Below are positions 53,567-62,894 of a stretch of DNA of 64,000 bases, one piece after another. Each line of letters opens with the position of its first letter. The first letter of the stretch is position 1. Source of the DNA: Lentisphaerota bacterium (GTDB lineage Bacteria > Verrucomicrobiota > Lentisphaeria > Victivallales > Victivallaceae); assembly GCA_017134815.1 (NCBI GenBank), contig CP071032.1:3034001-3098000 (forward strand), in the 5' to 3' direction. The notes beneath the pieces were generated by a model. The model had not been told where the DNA came from, searched no databases, and worked only from the letters and a program-made list of their open reading frames with translations. Both the position numbers and the translations under genes were made by a program.

Positions 53567-53614
53567 TGAGAGTATTTGCCGTTTTCAATTTCACCATGGA
53601 TCCCAGCTTTAATA

Positions 53615-54883
53615 ATGAAAAAAAATTCAGATCAAACCGCTGGCATTGTCTTTAAAACAGCGTCACAATGCCTTGAAATCTGGGAGAAGCGCGGGATACC
53701 TCTTGATGATATTATTGATCAAATTGATGATGCAGGAATAAGACCGGTTGTATCCAGCCTGCTTTTTGAGCATTTTCGCAATCGGGCTTTTATAGACAAG
53801 CAGCTGCAGTCAAAAGTAAAACGTTCACCCAAGCCCGCAATCAGGCGGGCATTACAGGTAATTATCACTCAATGTTTTTTTCAGACCGGGATCAGTTCTG
53901 AGTCTGCGGTAAATGTTGGTGTCAGCTGTCTTAAAAAGAGATACGGCAAGGCGGCTGCCGGATTTGTTAACGCGGTAATGCGATCCCTGCTGGCAGAAGA
54001 TGTAAAATCTGAATCAGAAAGCTGGAGGCTTGATCCTCTACAGCTGCTGCCGTCACCTTTACTCAAGTTGTGGAGAAAACAATTTACTAAGACTGAGTTA
54101 TTGGATATCGCTGCCGCCATACAAGGCAAACCCCAGTTGACTTTCAGATTGACGGGGCAAGTTAAAGAGACTGACCTCACTTCAATAAATGCGACCAGGG
54201 TTAAAGATTTGCCGTGGGAATCGGATTTTGTGTTTTACCGGGTTGCAGAGCCTCGTACTCTGTTTTCTCAACCATGGCTGCAGGAAGGCAAAGTCTATGT
54301 GCAGGATCCGGCTACTTCGCTGGCAACGTCAATGCCGGAGATCAAACCCGGCTGCAGAATACTTGATATATGCGCAGCTCCAGGCGGTAAAACGCTTATG
54401 CTGGCTGAACGTCTTGGCGGACAGGGACGACTGGTTGCTGCTGATCGTTCTGCGCGTCGTCAGAGAATAACTTCTCAGAATTTTAAAGCCCGGAATATAG
54501 ACTGTGAAATTGTTTGCGGCGCGGCCGATGAATTAGAACTTGATGCTGAATCTTTTGATTTAATTCTGGTAGATGTTCCGTGTTCGAATACCGGTGTATT
54601 CAGACACAGGCCGGATGCGATGTGGCGCTATAATAAGTCAAGTTTAGATGAGATTATAAGTTTGCAGCGTCGGATAGTCAGGAGCGCATTGCGTTTTCTC
54701 TGTCCGGGTGGTCATCTGGTTTACAGCACCTGCAGTATTGAAAAGTGTGAAGATGAGGCACAGGTGGGATGGCTGTTAGAAGCTGATTCCAGCCTTGAAC
54801 TGATAAAACAGAAAAAGATTTTGCCGTCGTTGCAGTGGGATGGGGCATTTGCGGCTTTAATACGCAAGAAAAACAAACATTAA
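53615..54883 (+). CDS. rsmB: RsmB-type rRNA (cytosine-C5) methyltransferase
   Basis: A protein of about 422 residues. An N-terminal NusB-like helical domain (about 1-140, with RPVVSSLLFEHF and RRALQVIITQC) precedes a Rossmann methyltransferase core: ILDICAAPGGKT is the SAM motif, VDVPCSNTGVFRHRPD holds the general Cys of motif IV, and VYSTCSIEK the catalytic Cys of motif VI. Both cysteines of m5C methyltransferases are present. RsmB methylates C967 of 16S rRNA in Escherichia coli. Start choice is uncertain: an ATG at 53615 is used here, while an in-frame TTG at 53576 would add 13 residues. It ends the dehydrogenase-lptD-hldD run. Confidence 0.87.
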   Translation: MKKNSDQTAGIVFKTASQCLEIWEKRGIPLDDIIDQIDDAGIRPVVSSLLFEHFRNRAFIDKQLQSKVKRSPKPAIRRALQVIITQCFFQTGISSESAVNVGVSCLKKRYGKAAAGFVNAVMRSLLAEDVKSESESWRLDPLQLLPSPLLKLWRKQFTKTELLDIAAAIQGKPQLTFRLTGQVKETDLTSINATRVKDLPWESDFVFYRVAEPRTLFSQPWLQEGKVYVQDPATSLATSMPEIKPGCRILDICAAPGGKTLMLAERLGGQGRLVAADRSARRQRITSQNFKARNIDCEIVCGAADELELDAESFDLILVDVPCSNTGVFRHRPDAMWRYNKSSLDEIISLQRRIVRSALRFLCPGGHLVYSTCSIEKCEDEAQVGWLLEADSSLELIKQKKILPSLQWDGAFAALIRKKNKH

Positions 54884-55031
54884 TCTGGAAACATTTTATT
54901 CAGAGCGCTGTTAATTAGTATAATTAATGCTGTTGTATTCTTTATTACTTGAAAATCAAGCTGCGATGGATTAAATTTCTCCGTGTGTCGGTTAATGTGA
55001 ATTCTTTGATTAAAGCATTATTCAGGTGGTT

Positions 55032-57227
55032 ATGCGCTTTCAGTGTTCGTTTTGCTTATCAATTGTGTCTACAGACCAGCCGCTCGGGAACAAAATTCCT
55101 TGTCCCAGTTGCGGTCGCTCCTGTTTTGTTCCAAGATCTCATAGTGAAGAACACTGTGTTATTGGTGATTTTGTTGTCGGCAAAAAAGTCGGCAGCGGTT
55201 CGATAGGCTCAGTCTTCAAAGCCAAGCAGCTTTCTCTGGAGCGTGATGTTGCTCTTAAGCTGCTGCTGCCGGAATTGAGCTCTCCGAAGTTTGTCAGTGC
55301 CTTTTTGAAAGAAGCACGGGCTGCTGCCCAGTTGAGTCATGCGAATTTGGTACAGGCGTATGCTGTCGGCGAAGAAAACGGTATTTGCTACCTTGCCATG
55401 AACTATATCGACGGCGAATCATTAAGTCACCGCCTGGAGCGAGAGGGAAGTATTGCTGTAGATGAGGCTTTGCATATTATTCAACAGGTGGCTGAAGCTT
55501 TGTATTATGCCTGGGATGAGGCGCGCCTTATTCACCGGGACGTTAAACCGGACAATATAATGATTACCAAAGAAGGTATGGTTAAGCTGACTGATCTGGG
55601 GCTGGCAATGAATCAGGCCGAATGGACTGAAGATATGGAGATTTCAGGAAGCCCCTCATATATGAGTCCTGAGCAGTTTGCTGGTGAGAAGCTCGATACC
55701 AGAAGTGATATCTACAGTCTTGGAGTAACTCTCTACCAAATGCTTTCAGGCGAGTTGCCTTTCAAAGGTGAAACTTTTCAAGATGTGGCCCGCCAGCACT
55801 TCAATGAGGATTCGGTTCCTTTGCATCGACTGGGACTGGGAATCAGTCTGAAAGTTTCGAATCTGGTCAAAAAAATGATGGAAAAGCTTCCTGAAGACCG
55901 ACATGAAAATATGGAGGGCCTGCTTAAAGAGTTGTGGACGGTTCGTCAGACTACAGCGCCGGATAGAGACCTGGTGCCTGATGTGCATACAATTTCTATC
56001 AACAAGCTGGATTATGACCTGCAGAACAGGAGTATCCGCAACAAAGTATCGCCTCAGGAAAGAATAAAGAAATTGAAAGGGCGCCGTGATTTTTTGTTCT
56101 GGCTTCTGGTAACAGTTTTTCCTTTGCCGATAGTTGTACTGGCTGTTTTTTTATTTTTCCGGGAAACCAGGAAAGAACCGCCTTTAACTCTGTTACTGGA
56201 AGAGAAAATGCAGGATTTTGCAGCAAGGTTTGAGAAAAAGCAGATTCATCCTACTTTGATGTCAGTTGAAGCGGAACAGCTGATGCATACTGTGCCGCCC
56301 AGAGGCCGGCAGACGGTACGCCAAAGTGTAATTTACTGGCAGCTGAAGTGTTTTCTGGAGAAAATTGAAAATGAAAAGCTTAAGATAGATATGGACGACA
56401 GTCGCATGTTGATCAAGTCTCTTGAGGATAAATACCGCCGGGAATTGTCAGGAAAAAATCTGGTCAGTAAAAAGATGCAGGCAAGCAGTGGCGCACTGAA
56501 AAAACAGCTGGCTGATCACAGATCAAAGGCTGAAAAGATGATTGAGGTAAATAAAAAATTATCACAGCAGATAGAGCATGACAAAAAAAATATTACGGCA
56601 CTGCAAACGGATATCTTCCATTTTAAACGAAATTACATGCTGGTTCAGCTTTATGTTCTGATTCAGAAGCCGGATTTTGAAATGGCATACGCAATGCTTG
56701 AACATTGCAGGGAAATTCTTGGGAAAAAATTTGCTGGCGAATATTCGTCTATGAAAGCTCTCATTGCCAGACTGGAATTGCTTACACAGTACTTTTCCAA
56801 AGGTAACGCGCGTATGCTTGGGAAGCCTTTGGAGCCAGGCTGCAAAATTACCATGATCCGTAATGGTATTGTTTATTATGAGGACGACAGCGGGGACATC
56901 AGGTCCAAACCGGTTTTTGAAATACCGGACAAAGCACTTTTCAAGCTGGTCCGCAGCACTGACAAGAGGGTTGCCGGCTCCTTCAAGGTTTTTTCTTCGG
57001 ATATGGCGCTGCTTAATAACTGCCCTGAGGCTCCGGAGGCGGTCATTGGTGGTAGTTGTGCCAAAGAGCTGGTTACTGCTTATGTTAATTTTCAAGTGGA
57101 AAGAATTATTGCTCTTGGAAAGCGTAATCATGCGGCAGCTAAAAAACTTGCCGAAAAAATGGTGTACAGGTTCAGGCTGTCGCCGTTATGCAAGGATATT
57201 GAGTTGAAGCTGAAGGCATTTTTATAG
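55032..57227 (+). CDS. Ser/Thr protein kinase with N-terminal zinc ribbon and coiled-coil C-terminus
   Basis: A protein of about 731 residues. The first 30 residues hold two CxxC pairs (CSFC, CPSC), a zinc-ribbon-like start. The kinase domain spans about 43-315 with GSGSIGSVFKAKQ, the Lys in VALKLLL, HRDVKPDNIM and SGSPSYMSPEQ; the DFG position reads DLG. One transmembrane helix (about 360-383) is followed by a long, partly coiled-coil outer part of about 340 residues without a recognised domain (for example KKMQASSGALKKQLADHRSK). It is probably a transmembrane sensor kinase. AGG and a short spacer precede ATG 55032; GTG 55026 is an alternative. It is followed by a lone response-regulator gene. 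Confidence 0.85.
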   Translation: MRFQCSFCLSIVSTDQPLGNKIPCPSCGRSCFVPRSHSEEHCVIGDFVVGKKVGSGSIGSVFKAKQLSLERDVALKLLLPELSSPKFVSAFLKEARAAAQLSHANLVQAYAVGEENGICYLAMNYIDGESLSHRLEREGSIAVDEALHIIQQVAEALYYAWDEARLIHRDVKPDNIMITKEGMVKLTDLGLAMNQAEWTEDMEISGSPSYMSPEQFAGEKLDTRSDIYSLGVTLYQMLSGELPFKGETFQDVARQHFNEDSVPLHRLGLGISLKVSNLVKKMMEKLPEDRHENMEGLLKELWTVRQTTAPDRDLVPDVHTISINKLDYDLQNRSIRNKVSPQERIKKLKGRRDFLFWLLVTVFPLPIVVLAVFLFFRETRKEPPLTLLLEEKMQDFAARFEKKQIHPTLMSVEAEQLMHTVPPRGRQTVRQSVIYWQLKCFLEKIENEKLKIDMDDSRMLIKSLEDKYRRELSGKNLVSKKMQASSGALKKQLADHRSKAEKMIEVNKKLSQQIEHDKKNITALQTDIFHFKRNYMLVQLYVLIQKPDFEMAYAMLEHCREILGKKFAGEYSSMKALIARLELLTQYFSKGNARMLGKPLEPGCKITMIRNGIVYYEDDSGDIRSKPVFEIPDKALFKLVRSTDKRVAGSFKVFSSDMALLNNCPEAPEAVIGGSCAKELVTAYVNFQVERIIALGKRNHAAAKKLAEKMVYRFRLSPLCKDIELKLKAFL

Positions 57228-57301
57228 CAGACATTTTTTTGCCTTATCAGCAAGTTGCCTGCTGGGAAACTGAGAAAGCAGCTGAGGTTGATTTTCTTGC
57301 A

Positions 57302-57330
57302 TTAAATTGCAATGTGTTATATACTATAAT
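57302..57330 (+). promoter_or_regulatory. Promoter of the receiver-domain gene
   Basis: TATAAT at 57325-57330, a perfect -10, with TTAAAT 17 bases upstream as a weak -35. 37 bases before the start codon. Confidence 0.5.
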
Positions 57331-57367
57331 TCCTTAATAAATGAAATGACGGCAGAGAGGTGCATGA

Positions 57368-57769
57368 ATGGCCGGTAACCTTAAAGACTTGCCAGGCGGC
57401 AATGAAACGATTTTGATAGTTGATGACCATGAGACTATCTGGGATTTTCTGATAGAGGCACTGCAGGAGCTTGGCTACTCGGTTCTGCTTGCTGAAAATG
57501 GGCTTGACGCTGTTCAGATTTACCGGGATAATCCAAATGAAGTGGATCTGGTGCTTCTGGATATGATTATGCCAAAGCAGGGTGGACATCAGACTTTCTA
57601 TCAGATTAAGGGAATTGATCCTGACGCTAAAATCCTGCTCTCAAGCGGCTATGTCTCGCAGGAGGAGGTCAATGACCTGCTGCAGCAGGGGGCAAAGGGG
57701 TTTTTGCCTAAACCACACAGGCTGGCGACAATGGCCCGTGAAATCCGGCGTGTACTGGATGAAAACTGA
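57368..57769 (+). CDS. Single-domain response regulator
   Basis: A 133-residue CheY-like receiver domain alone. The acidic pair is in VDDHET, the phospho-acceptor Asp in VLLDMIMPKQG, the Thr/Ser in SSGYVSQEE, and the conserved Lys in FLPKPH. There is no output domain. FLPKP and SGYVS are typical of receivers paired with hybrid or separate histidine kinases. No histidine kinase is adjacent; the previous gene is a Ser/Thr kinase. GAGAGG precedes the ATG. It converges on the minus-strand gene that follows. Confidence 0.9.
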   Translation: MAGNLKDLPGGNETILIVDDHETIWDFLIEALQELGYSVLLAENGLDAVQIYRDNPNEVDLVLLDMIMPKQGGHQTFYQIKGIDPDAKILLSSGYVSQEEVNDLLQQGAKGFLPKPHRLATMAREIRRVLDEN

Positions 57770-57797
57770 TTGAAATTGCCGAGCAAATATTTAAAGT

Positions 57798-58439
57798 TCA
57801 GGAACTTTCTTCTGATAAAATATCCTTAAATTCCATAAATGCCTTTTTATAGCGGGCTCCGTTATGGCGGTTGAAACTGCGTCTTGCTACTTCCCTGAAT
57901 TTATTTATTTGCGGGTGCGCAGCTTCGAGAAGTTCGCTGATATTCTGGACAATCATCATTTCACTTTCACCGATAATTTCTTCCATGCGGCGCAGTTGTG
58001 TAGCAATATTGCCGCCGATAAACTGGTTGATATTTTTCTCCTCATTGAAGATCGAAACCTCGTAATCAACCATATCTCCGGCGGCATGAGTGATATTACG
58101 CAGCAGTTTTAAATAGCTGAGGTAGCGGTTTTCGCGATCACTTTTCTCTTCTGTCCCCAATGCGGTCAGAATAGCCTGGGTGTCCTTGATTGAGATATCA
58201 AGCAGTTTAACCGCTTCATTGTAAATTTCCTTGCGCTCGTTGTCCTGGTGGGAAAACAGGCTTCCAGAGAGAATGGTTTCAACGCAATCGTAAGCCGCAT
58301 CACGTCTCCCCATCAGCGGGGGGATATTCATCCTTACAAGATAGTCTGGCACGGAGTTTTTGACCGGCCTGGACTGACTCATCTTCTGGATGGTTTTTTT
58401 CACCTTGGATAGCACGTTGTTATGAAATCTGGGGTTCAT
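57798..58439 (-). CDS. Helical protein of unknown function
   Basis: A 213-residue protein predicted to be nearly all helical, without a signal peptide or membrane segment. Repeated patterns such as EAVKLLDISIKDTQAILTAL and ITHAAGDMVDYEVSIFNEE give the look of a PhoU-like helical bundle, but the similarity is too weak to name a function. A basic N-terminus (KVKKTIQKMSQSR) and a C-terminal charged helix flank the core. A good minus-strand promoter lies 60 bases upstream, which supports a real gene. It converges with the response regulator gene; the stops are close, with a small AAAGTTC/GAACTTT hairpin in between. Confidence 0.65.
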   Translation of the reverse strand: MNPRFHNNVLSKVKKTIQKMSQSRPVKNSVPDYLVRMNIPPLMGRRDAAYDCVETILSGSLFSHQDNERKEIYNEAVKLLDISIKDTQAILTALGTEEKSDRENRYLSYLKLLRNITHAAGDMVDYEVSIFNEEKNINQFIGGNIATQLRRMEEIIGESEMMIVQNISELLEAAHPQINKFREVARRSFNRHNGARYKKAFMEFKDILSEESS

Positions 58440-58497
58440 TATTTTGTATCCATGTTTCCTTTTTCCGGATTGTGGTAAAAAATTTACACTGTGACAT

Positions 58498-58526
58498 ACA
58501 ATAGGCTGATTTTAGCTTTTCGTCAA
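58498..58526 (-). promoter_or_regulatory. Promoter of the helical unknown gene
   Basis: On the minus strand TTGACG (58526-58521) and TATTGT (58503-58498) with 17 bases between. A strong match to the housekeeping consensus. Confidence 0.65.
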
Positions 58527-58616
58527 CTCAGTTTGATTTGTAATTACTAATTCTAAAGTTAATTTATAGCTGTGATGTTATTGAAGCTGAAGTTATGTCA
58601 AAGAATCAGGGGTCCA

Positions 58617-59174
58617 ATGAATATACTGAAAAAAACCGCATTTCTGTTGTTTTCTGCAGTGATTTTAACCGTTAATTTAGCGGCAGGTACAATCCCTTTC
58701 CGTCTTGGGAAAGTGTATGCTGCTGAAATTACCTGCAGCCGGGTTAATGTTTCGGGTCTCAAGACCAGCAGTTTCAAACTGGACTTTCCTGAGAAATCCT
58801 ATGCCGCAGTAACGGCTAAACTGCAGCCGGGAAGAAGCCTCAGCATTTATGACTTCAAACTGCGCATTGCCGGTGTCGATTACCCGTGTGTCGGGCTGCG
58901 TACAGGTGATTCGTCATTCAGCTTCAGTCAATGGAAAATTTCCTCAACGACTCCTGGAGTTTTTTATTCGATGCTCTTTATAATAGACTCTGCAAAAATA
59001 AATTCGGATGTCAAAAGTGTTGAGGGGACGCTTCTGTACAATCTTTCCAGTGGAGGAATTGTTAGAACAACTATTCCGTTCAAGGTTATCAAAAGCTCTG
59101 CTTTTACCTCGGGGGCAAATATTCCTGATAAAGGTATGTTCAAGCTGCCTGAAAAAGAAAAATCCAGCAAGTAA
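58617..59174 (+). CDS. Small secreted protein of unknown function
   Basis: A 185-residue protein with a clear signal peptide (MNILKKTAFLLFSAVILTV, cleavage near LAAG). The mature part is beta-strand rich (VYAAEITCSRVNV, SLSIYDFKLRIAGV and SFSFSQWKISST) and ends in a lysine-rich tail. I recognise no domain. The start at 58617 follows AGGGG at 6 bases and directly gives the signal peptide; an upstream ATG at 58572 would put 15 basic residues in front of it and is less likely. It is 128 bases ahead of the YgiQ-type gene. Confidence 0.65.
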   Translation: MNILKKTAFLLFSAVILTVNLAAGTIPFRLGKVYAAEITCSRVNVSGLKTSSFKLDFPEKSYAAVTAKLQPGRSLSIYDFKLRIAGVDYPCVGLRTGDSSFSFSQWKISSTTPGVFYSMLFIIDSAKINSDVKSVEGTLLYNLSSGGIVRTTIPFKVIKSSAFTSGANIPDKGMFKLPEKEKSSK

Positions 59175-59302
59175 TGGAACTAAATATTACTGTTGTTTGT
59201 CGTTGGAGAAGCAAGTATACGGTTTTTTATCATTTTTAATAACGATTTGTTTGAAGTGCGGTTAAAGGCCGGAGCGATATAATAAATCAGCAGGACTGCT
59301 TA

Positions 59303-61096
59303 ATGAAACATAAAGATATTCCGTTTCTGCCTACATCCCGTGCGGAAATGCAGAAATATGGCTGGGATGAATTAGATATATTACTGGTTACCGGTGATTG
59401 TTACGTTGATCATCCTTCATTTGGTATTGCCGTGATAGGCCGGGTGCTGCTGAACAAAGGCTATCGTGTGGGCATAATCGCCCAGCCGGACTGGAAAGAC
59501 CCGGCGGCACTTCAGGTTATGGGGAGGCCGGTTATTTGCTGCGGCGTGACTGCGGGTAATATGGACTCGATGGTAAATATTTATACTGCAGCCAGACGGC
59601 TCCGCCGGAGTGATGCCTATTCGGAAAACGGCGAAACCGGGAAACGCCCTCCTCACGCGGTTGTGGTTTATACTCAGCTTGCCAAAAGAGCCTTTCCGGG
59701 GCTGCCGGTTTTTATTGGCGGAATAGAGGCCAGTCTGAGGCGGGTAGCGCATTATGATTACTGGCAGGATAAAATGCGGCAAAGTGTTATTGTTGATGCC
59801 AAAGCCGATGTATTGTCATTCGGCATGGGGGAGCGATCGGTTGTTGAGATTGTGCGTATGCTGGAAATCAATAAGCCATTGCGTGGAATTCGCGGCACTG
59901 CCTGCCTGCTTGGAAAGAAAGAAGCGGAACGTTTCAATCCTGAAAAATATATTGAGCTGCCTTCATGGGAAGAGATGAAGTCTGACCGTGATGCGTTGAT
60001 GCGCAGTACAGTCATAATTGAGCGGGAAATGAACCCTATGAACGGCAGAGGTTTGTTTCAGCGTTACGGGGATCGGCTGCTGGTTCTGGAGCCTCCGGCA
60101 CAACCGCTTGACACTGATGAGCTTGACCGGGTTCATGATCTGGGTTTCAGCTGTCTGCCGCATCCTGAATACAAAAAGAGCATTCCGGCTTTTGAAACAA
60201 TTAAACATTCTGTACCGGCGGTGCGCGGCTGTCCGGGTGGTTGTGCTTTTTGCGGTCTGGTATCGCATCAGGGCAGGGGCGTGAGATCCCGCAGTCAGGA
60301 GTCGATTATTCGCGAGATAAAGCGTATGGTCAAGCGTAGTAATTTCCGTGGTACAGTCAGTGATATCGGCGGAGCTGCCGGTAATATTTTGTACAACAGC
60401 CCCAGAGACATAGAGAAATGCCGCAATTGCAAACGGATTTCATGCCTCTTTCCAAAAGCCTGTTCTAATTATGATGCAAATGGAAAACCTTTGATTGGGC
60501 TTTTGCGTAAAATACGGGCTATACCCGAAGTGAAGCACCTGTACCTGAATTCCGGGATCAGACTTGACCTGGCTGTGCGGCAGAAAGAGCTTATGCAGGA
60601 AATAATCCGGCATCATGTCTCCGGGCATATGAAAGTGGCTCCAGAGCACCTGCATCCCAACGTACTTAAGCTTATGCGCAAAAATCCAGCTGAGGATTTT
60701 TATAAGTTCAAGGATTTCTTTGAAGAAACCAGTGGTGATGCCGGCAAGGAGCAGTATCTGATTCCTCTGTTCATATCGAATTTCCCCGGCTGTACTGCCA
60801 AAGATATGAAAACCGTGGATGATTACTTGAATGATCATAACTGGAGTCCGCAGCAGGTGCAGGATTATATTCCATTGCCCATGACAATGGGAGCGGCCAT
60901 GTATTACACCGGAAAAACGGCTGACGGTACTCCAATCAAGGTAAACAGAGGGTTGGCAGAAAGACGACCGCAGATGAATGTCCTGAAGAAAAAACGTTCG
61001 ACTTCAAGCAGCGGGAAGTACCATGCAGAGAGCAATAAGCGCTCCAGGAGTTCAAGGCATTCCAGAGGGCGTAATTCTGGAAAGCGGTCTCTATAA
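59303..61096 (+). CDS. YgiQ family radical SAM protein
   Basis: A 597-residue protein of the YgiQ/UPF0313 family. The N-terminal domain starts with FLPTSRAEM and DILLVTGDCYVDHPSFG, as in YgiQ. The radical SAM core carries CPGGCAFC (CX3CX2C) with GLVSHQGRGVRSRS following, and a cysteine set near residue 375 (CRNCKRISC). The C-terminal DUF3362-like part ends in a very basic, serine/arginine-rich tail of about 30 residues. The reaction is not established in the literature I know. ATG 59303 has AGGA 8 bases upstream. Its 3' end overlaps the convergent disulfide reductase gene by 6 bases. Confidence 0.88.
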   Translation: MKHKDIPFLPTSRAEMQKYGWDELDILLVTGDCYVDHPSFGIAVIGRVLLNKGYRVGIIAQPDWKDPAALQVMGRPVICCGVTAGNMDSMVNIYTAARRLRRSDAYSENGETGKRPPHAVVVYTQLAKRAFPGLPVFIGGIEASLRRVAHYDYWQDKMRQSVIVDAKADVLSFGMGERSVVEIVRMLEINKPLRGIRGTACLLGKKEAERFNPEKYIELPSWEEMKSDRDALMRSTVIIEREMNPMNGRGLFQRYGDRLLVLEPPAQPLDTDELDRVHDLGFSCLPHPEYKKSIPAFETIKHSVPAVRGCPGGCAFCGLVSHQGRGVRSRSQESIIREIKRMVKRSNFRGTVSDIGGAAGNILYNSPRDIEKCRNCKRISCLFPKACSNYDANGKPLIGLLRKIRAIPEVKHLYLNSGIRLDLAVRQKELMQEIIRHHVSGHMKVAPEHLHPNVLKLMRKNPAEDFYKFKDFFEETSGDAGKEQYLIPLFISNFPGCTAKDMKTVDDYLNDHNWSPQQVQDYIPLPMTMGAAMYYTGKTADGTPIKVNRGLAERRPQMNVLKKKRSTSSSGKYHAESNKRSRSSRHSRGRNSGKRSL

Positions 61097-62503
61097 CCTG
61101 AAGGCAAGTCGACAGAGAGACTTTACCCAGGCTGGCTGCATCCGGCGCATCATCCAGTTTTCCGATACCCTCTTGCTTAGAAACCCCATGGTTGGAAAAG
61201 AGTGCTGCAGAAACATAATTTCGGTCAGTCGCATGTTTTTCTGGATGGCTAAGGCCCATTCGTTTATCATTTCTCCGGAGCCGTTTCCGACGATTACCAC
61301 TCCGTAAATCTTGCCAAGCGGACTGGTAAAAGCTTTCACAAAACCGGTTTTCAATTCTTCGGCAATGGCGGCGCCATAATCCTGATATTCAGCAGTATGC
61401 GTTTCGTATTTTATATTTTTTTGCTGCAGCTGTATTTCTGTCATACCGACCTGAGAAATCTGTGGGTCAGTGAAAATTGTAGCCGGCACGACAAATTTAC
61501 GGAAATCTTTTTTAAAGCCAATTGGCGTCATGGCATTCAAAAGCGCTATCATACCTTGATGCATGGCGGCATGTGAAAACTGATGAAAGCCGTTGCAGTC
61601 TCCAACTGCGAAGATGTTCCTGGCGGAGGTCTGCAGGTATTTGTTGACTTTTATGCCTTTGCTGTCATACTTTATGCCGGCATTTTCCAGCTGCAGACCG
61701 TTGAAATCCATGCCGCGTCCCGTTGCGGCAAGCAGCTTTTCGCTCTCGATAATCTTGCCTGATTTTGTGGTTATTTTATAGGTGTCTTCGGTTTTTTCAA
61801 CTTTTTCCAGCAAATTCCCGGTCAGCAGGGTAATTCCCTCCTTTCTAAGTTGTTTTTCCAGCAGTATGGCTGCCTTCTGATCATTTCTGGAGAGAATATA
61901 TTTTGAGCGCTGGATCAAAGTCACCTTACTTCCGAGGCGGCAGAACGCCTGAGCCATTTCGCAGGCAATGGCGCCGCCGCCAAGAATCGTCAGACTTTCA
62001 GGAACTTCTTTAAGGCTAAAAATGTTTTCATTGGTCAGAGGGCAACTTGTGTGAAGTCCGGGTACTTGGAGAATTGCCGGCTTGGTTCCGACAGCTGCAA
62101 AAATATATCTGGCGGTAAGTTTTCTGCCGTCTGCTTCAACAGTGTGCCTGTTTATGAACTTTGCTGACCCTTTCCCAAGGATCAGGTCAACCTTGTCAAA
62201 CATTTTTTTATTTTTCTTTTCTCCAATGAACTGCAGGTCAGCGGCAATTTTGGCAAACGGTTTCTGTACAGCGGGCAAGTGTAGTTTTTCAAGTTGAAGT
62301 GCTGGAAATTTGCTTACGCTGTAACGGTGTTCGGCGATTTTAAGAAGCGCTTTACTCGGAATACAACCGCAGTTCATGCATTCTCCGCCTATTTTATGCT
62401 TCTCAACGGCAAAGACTTTCAATCCCATTTCCGAGCCCATAATTGAAACAGCCATGCCGGCAGGTCCCAGGCCGATACAAATTAAGTCGTAGTCATATTT
62501 CAT
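61091..62503 (-). CDS. FAD-dependent pyridine nucleotide-disulfide oxidoreductase, atypical C-terminus
   Basis: A 470-residue protein of the lipoamide dehydrogenase/mercuric reductase type. GLGPAGMA is the FAD site; the redox pair Cys42-Cys47 lies in GGECMNCGCIPSK with an additional Cys45; ILGGGAIACEMAQAFCRLG is the NAD(P) site and FAVGDCNGFHQFSHAA the second FAD contact. In lipoamide dehydrogenases the C-terminus has HxHPTxxE; here it reads HSFPTMGFLS, so the catalytic His and Glu of the dyad are replaced. It is therefore unlikely to be a plain lipoamide dehydrogenase, and no E2 genes are near. It is the last gene of the ArsR-controlled set. ATG 62503 with a G-rich ribosome site. Confidence 0.83.
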   Translation of the reverse strand: MKYDYDLICIGLGPAGMAVSIMGSEMGLKVFAVEKHKIGGECMNCGCIPSKALLKIAEHRYSVSKFPALQLEKLHLPAVQKPFAKIAADLQFIGEKKNKKMFDKVDLILGKGSAKFINRHTVEADGRKLTARYIFAAVGTKPAILQVPGLHTSCPLTNENIFSLKEVPESLTILGGGAIACEMAQAFCRLGSKVTLIQRSKYILSRNDQKAAILLEKQLRKEGITLLTGNLLEKVEKTEDTYKITTKSGKIIESEKLLAATGRGMDFNGLQLENAGIKYDSKGIKVNKYLQTSARNIFAVGDCNGFHQFSHAAMHQGMIALLNAMTPIGFKKDFRKFVVPATIFTDPQISQVGMTEIQLQQKNIKYETHTAEYQDYGAAIAEELKTGFVKAFTSPLGKIYGVVIVGNGSGEMINEWALAIQKNMRLTEIMFLQHSFPTMGFLSKRVSENWMMRRMQPAWVKSLCRLAFRL

Positions 62504-62606
62504 GTGTCCCCCCCGAGGATTGATTTTCGGTTTGTGATTTTATTTTTATCTGAAGTACTTGTAACTGTTGCAGGTTGTTGCCCAAGGATTCAGTTGAAAG
62601 GCGGGT

Positions 62607-62894
62607 TTACTTTTTGAGCACACACTCCATAACTTTCTGCAGGCATGGTTCTGCTATCAGGTAATAAACACAGCGCCCTTCGCGTTCACTTTTAAGCATT
62701 CCATAGCGCTGCATCAGTCGCAGCTGCTCGGACGCTACATTTTGAGGACACTGACATTCAGCCGCCAGGGCTTTGACCGTGTAACGTCCTTGCAGCAGCA
62801 ATGCCAGCATGTGCAGCCTGCCGGGATGAGCAAGGACCTTAAAGCATTCAGCCGCTTTTTCGAAAGCTTCCTGATTGTAGCAGGTATTAGTCAT
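62607..62894 (-). CDS. ArsR/SmtB family transcriptional repressor
   Basis: A 95-residue winged-helix repressor. FKVLAHPGRLHMLALLL and the recognition region ECQCPQNVASEQLRLMQ fit ArsR/SmtB proteins; KSEREGRCVYYLI is the wing. Seven cysteines (5, 17, 47, 49, 75, 84, 91) are many for its size; Cys47 and Cys49 lie where the alpha3 metal-binding motif is found in ArsR. It could respond to a thiophilic metal, persulfide or oxidation. It overlaps the C_GCAxxG gene by 8 bases and is followed after 103 bases by the disulfide reductase. Its likely operator is described separately. Confidence 0.88.
   Translation of the reverse strand: MTNTCYNQEAFEKAAECFKVLAHPGRLHMLALLLQGRYTVKALAAECQCPQNVASEQLRLMQRYGMLKSEREGRCVYYLIAEPCLQKVMECVLKK

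Noticed and set aside
61091..62503. Lipoamide dehydrogenase of a 2-oxoacid dehydrogenase complex
   Set aside because: The C-terminal His-Glu dyad is missing and no E1 or E2 genes are nearby.
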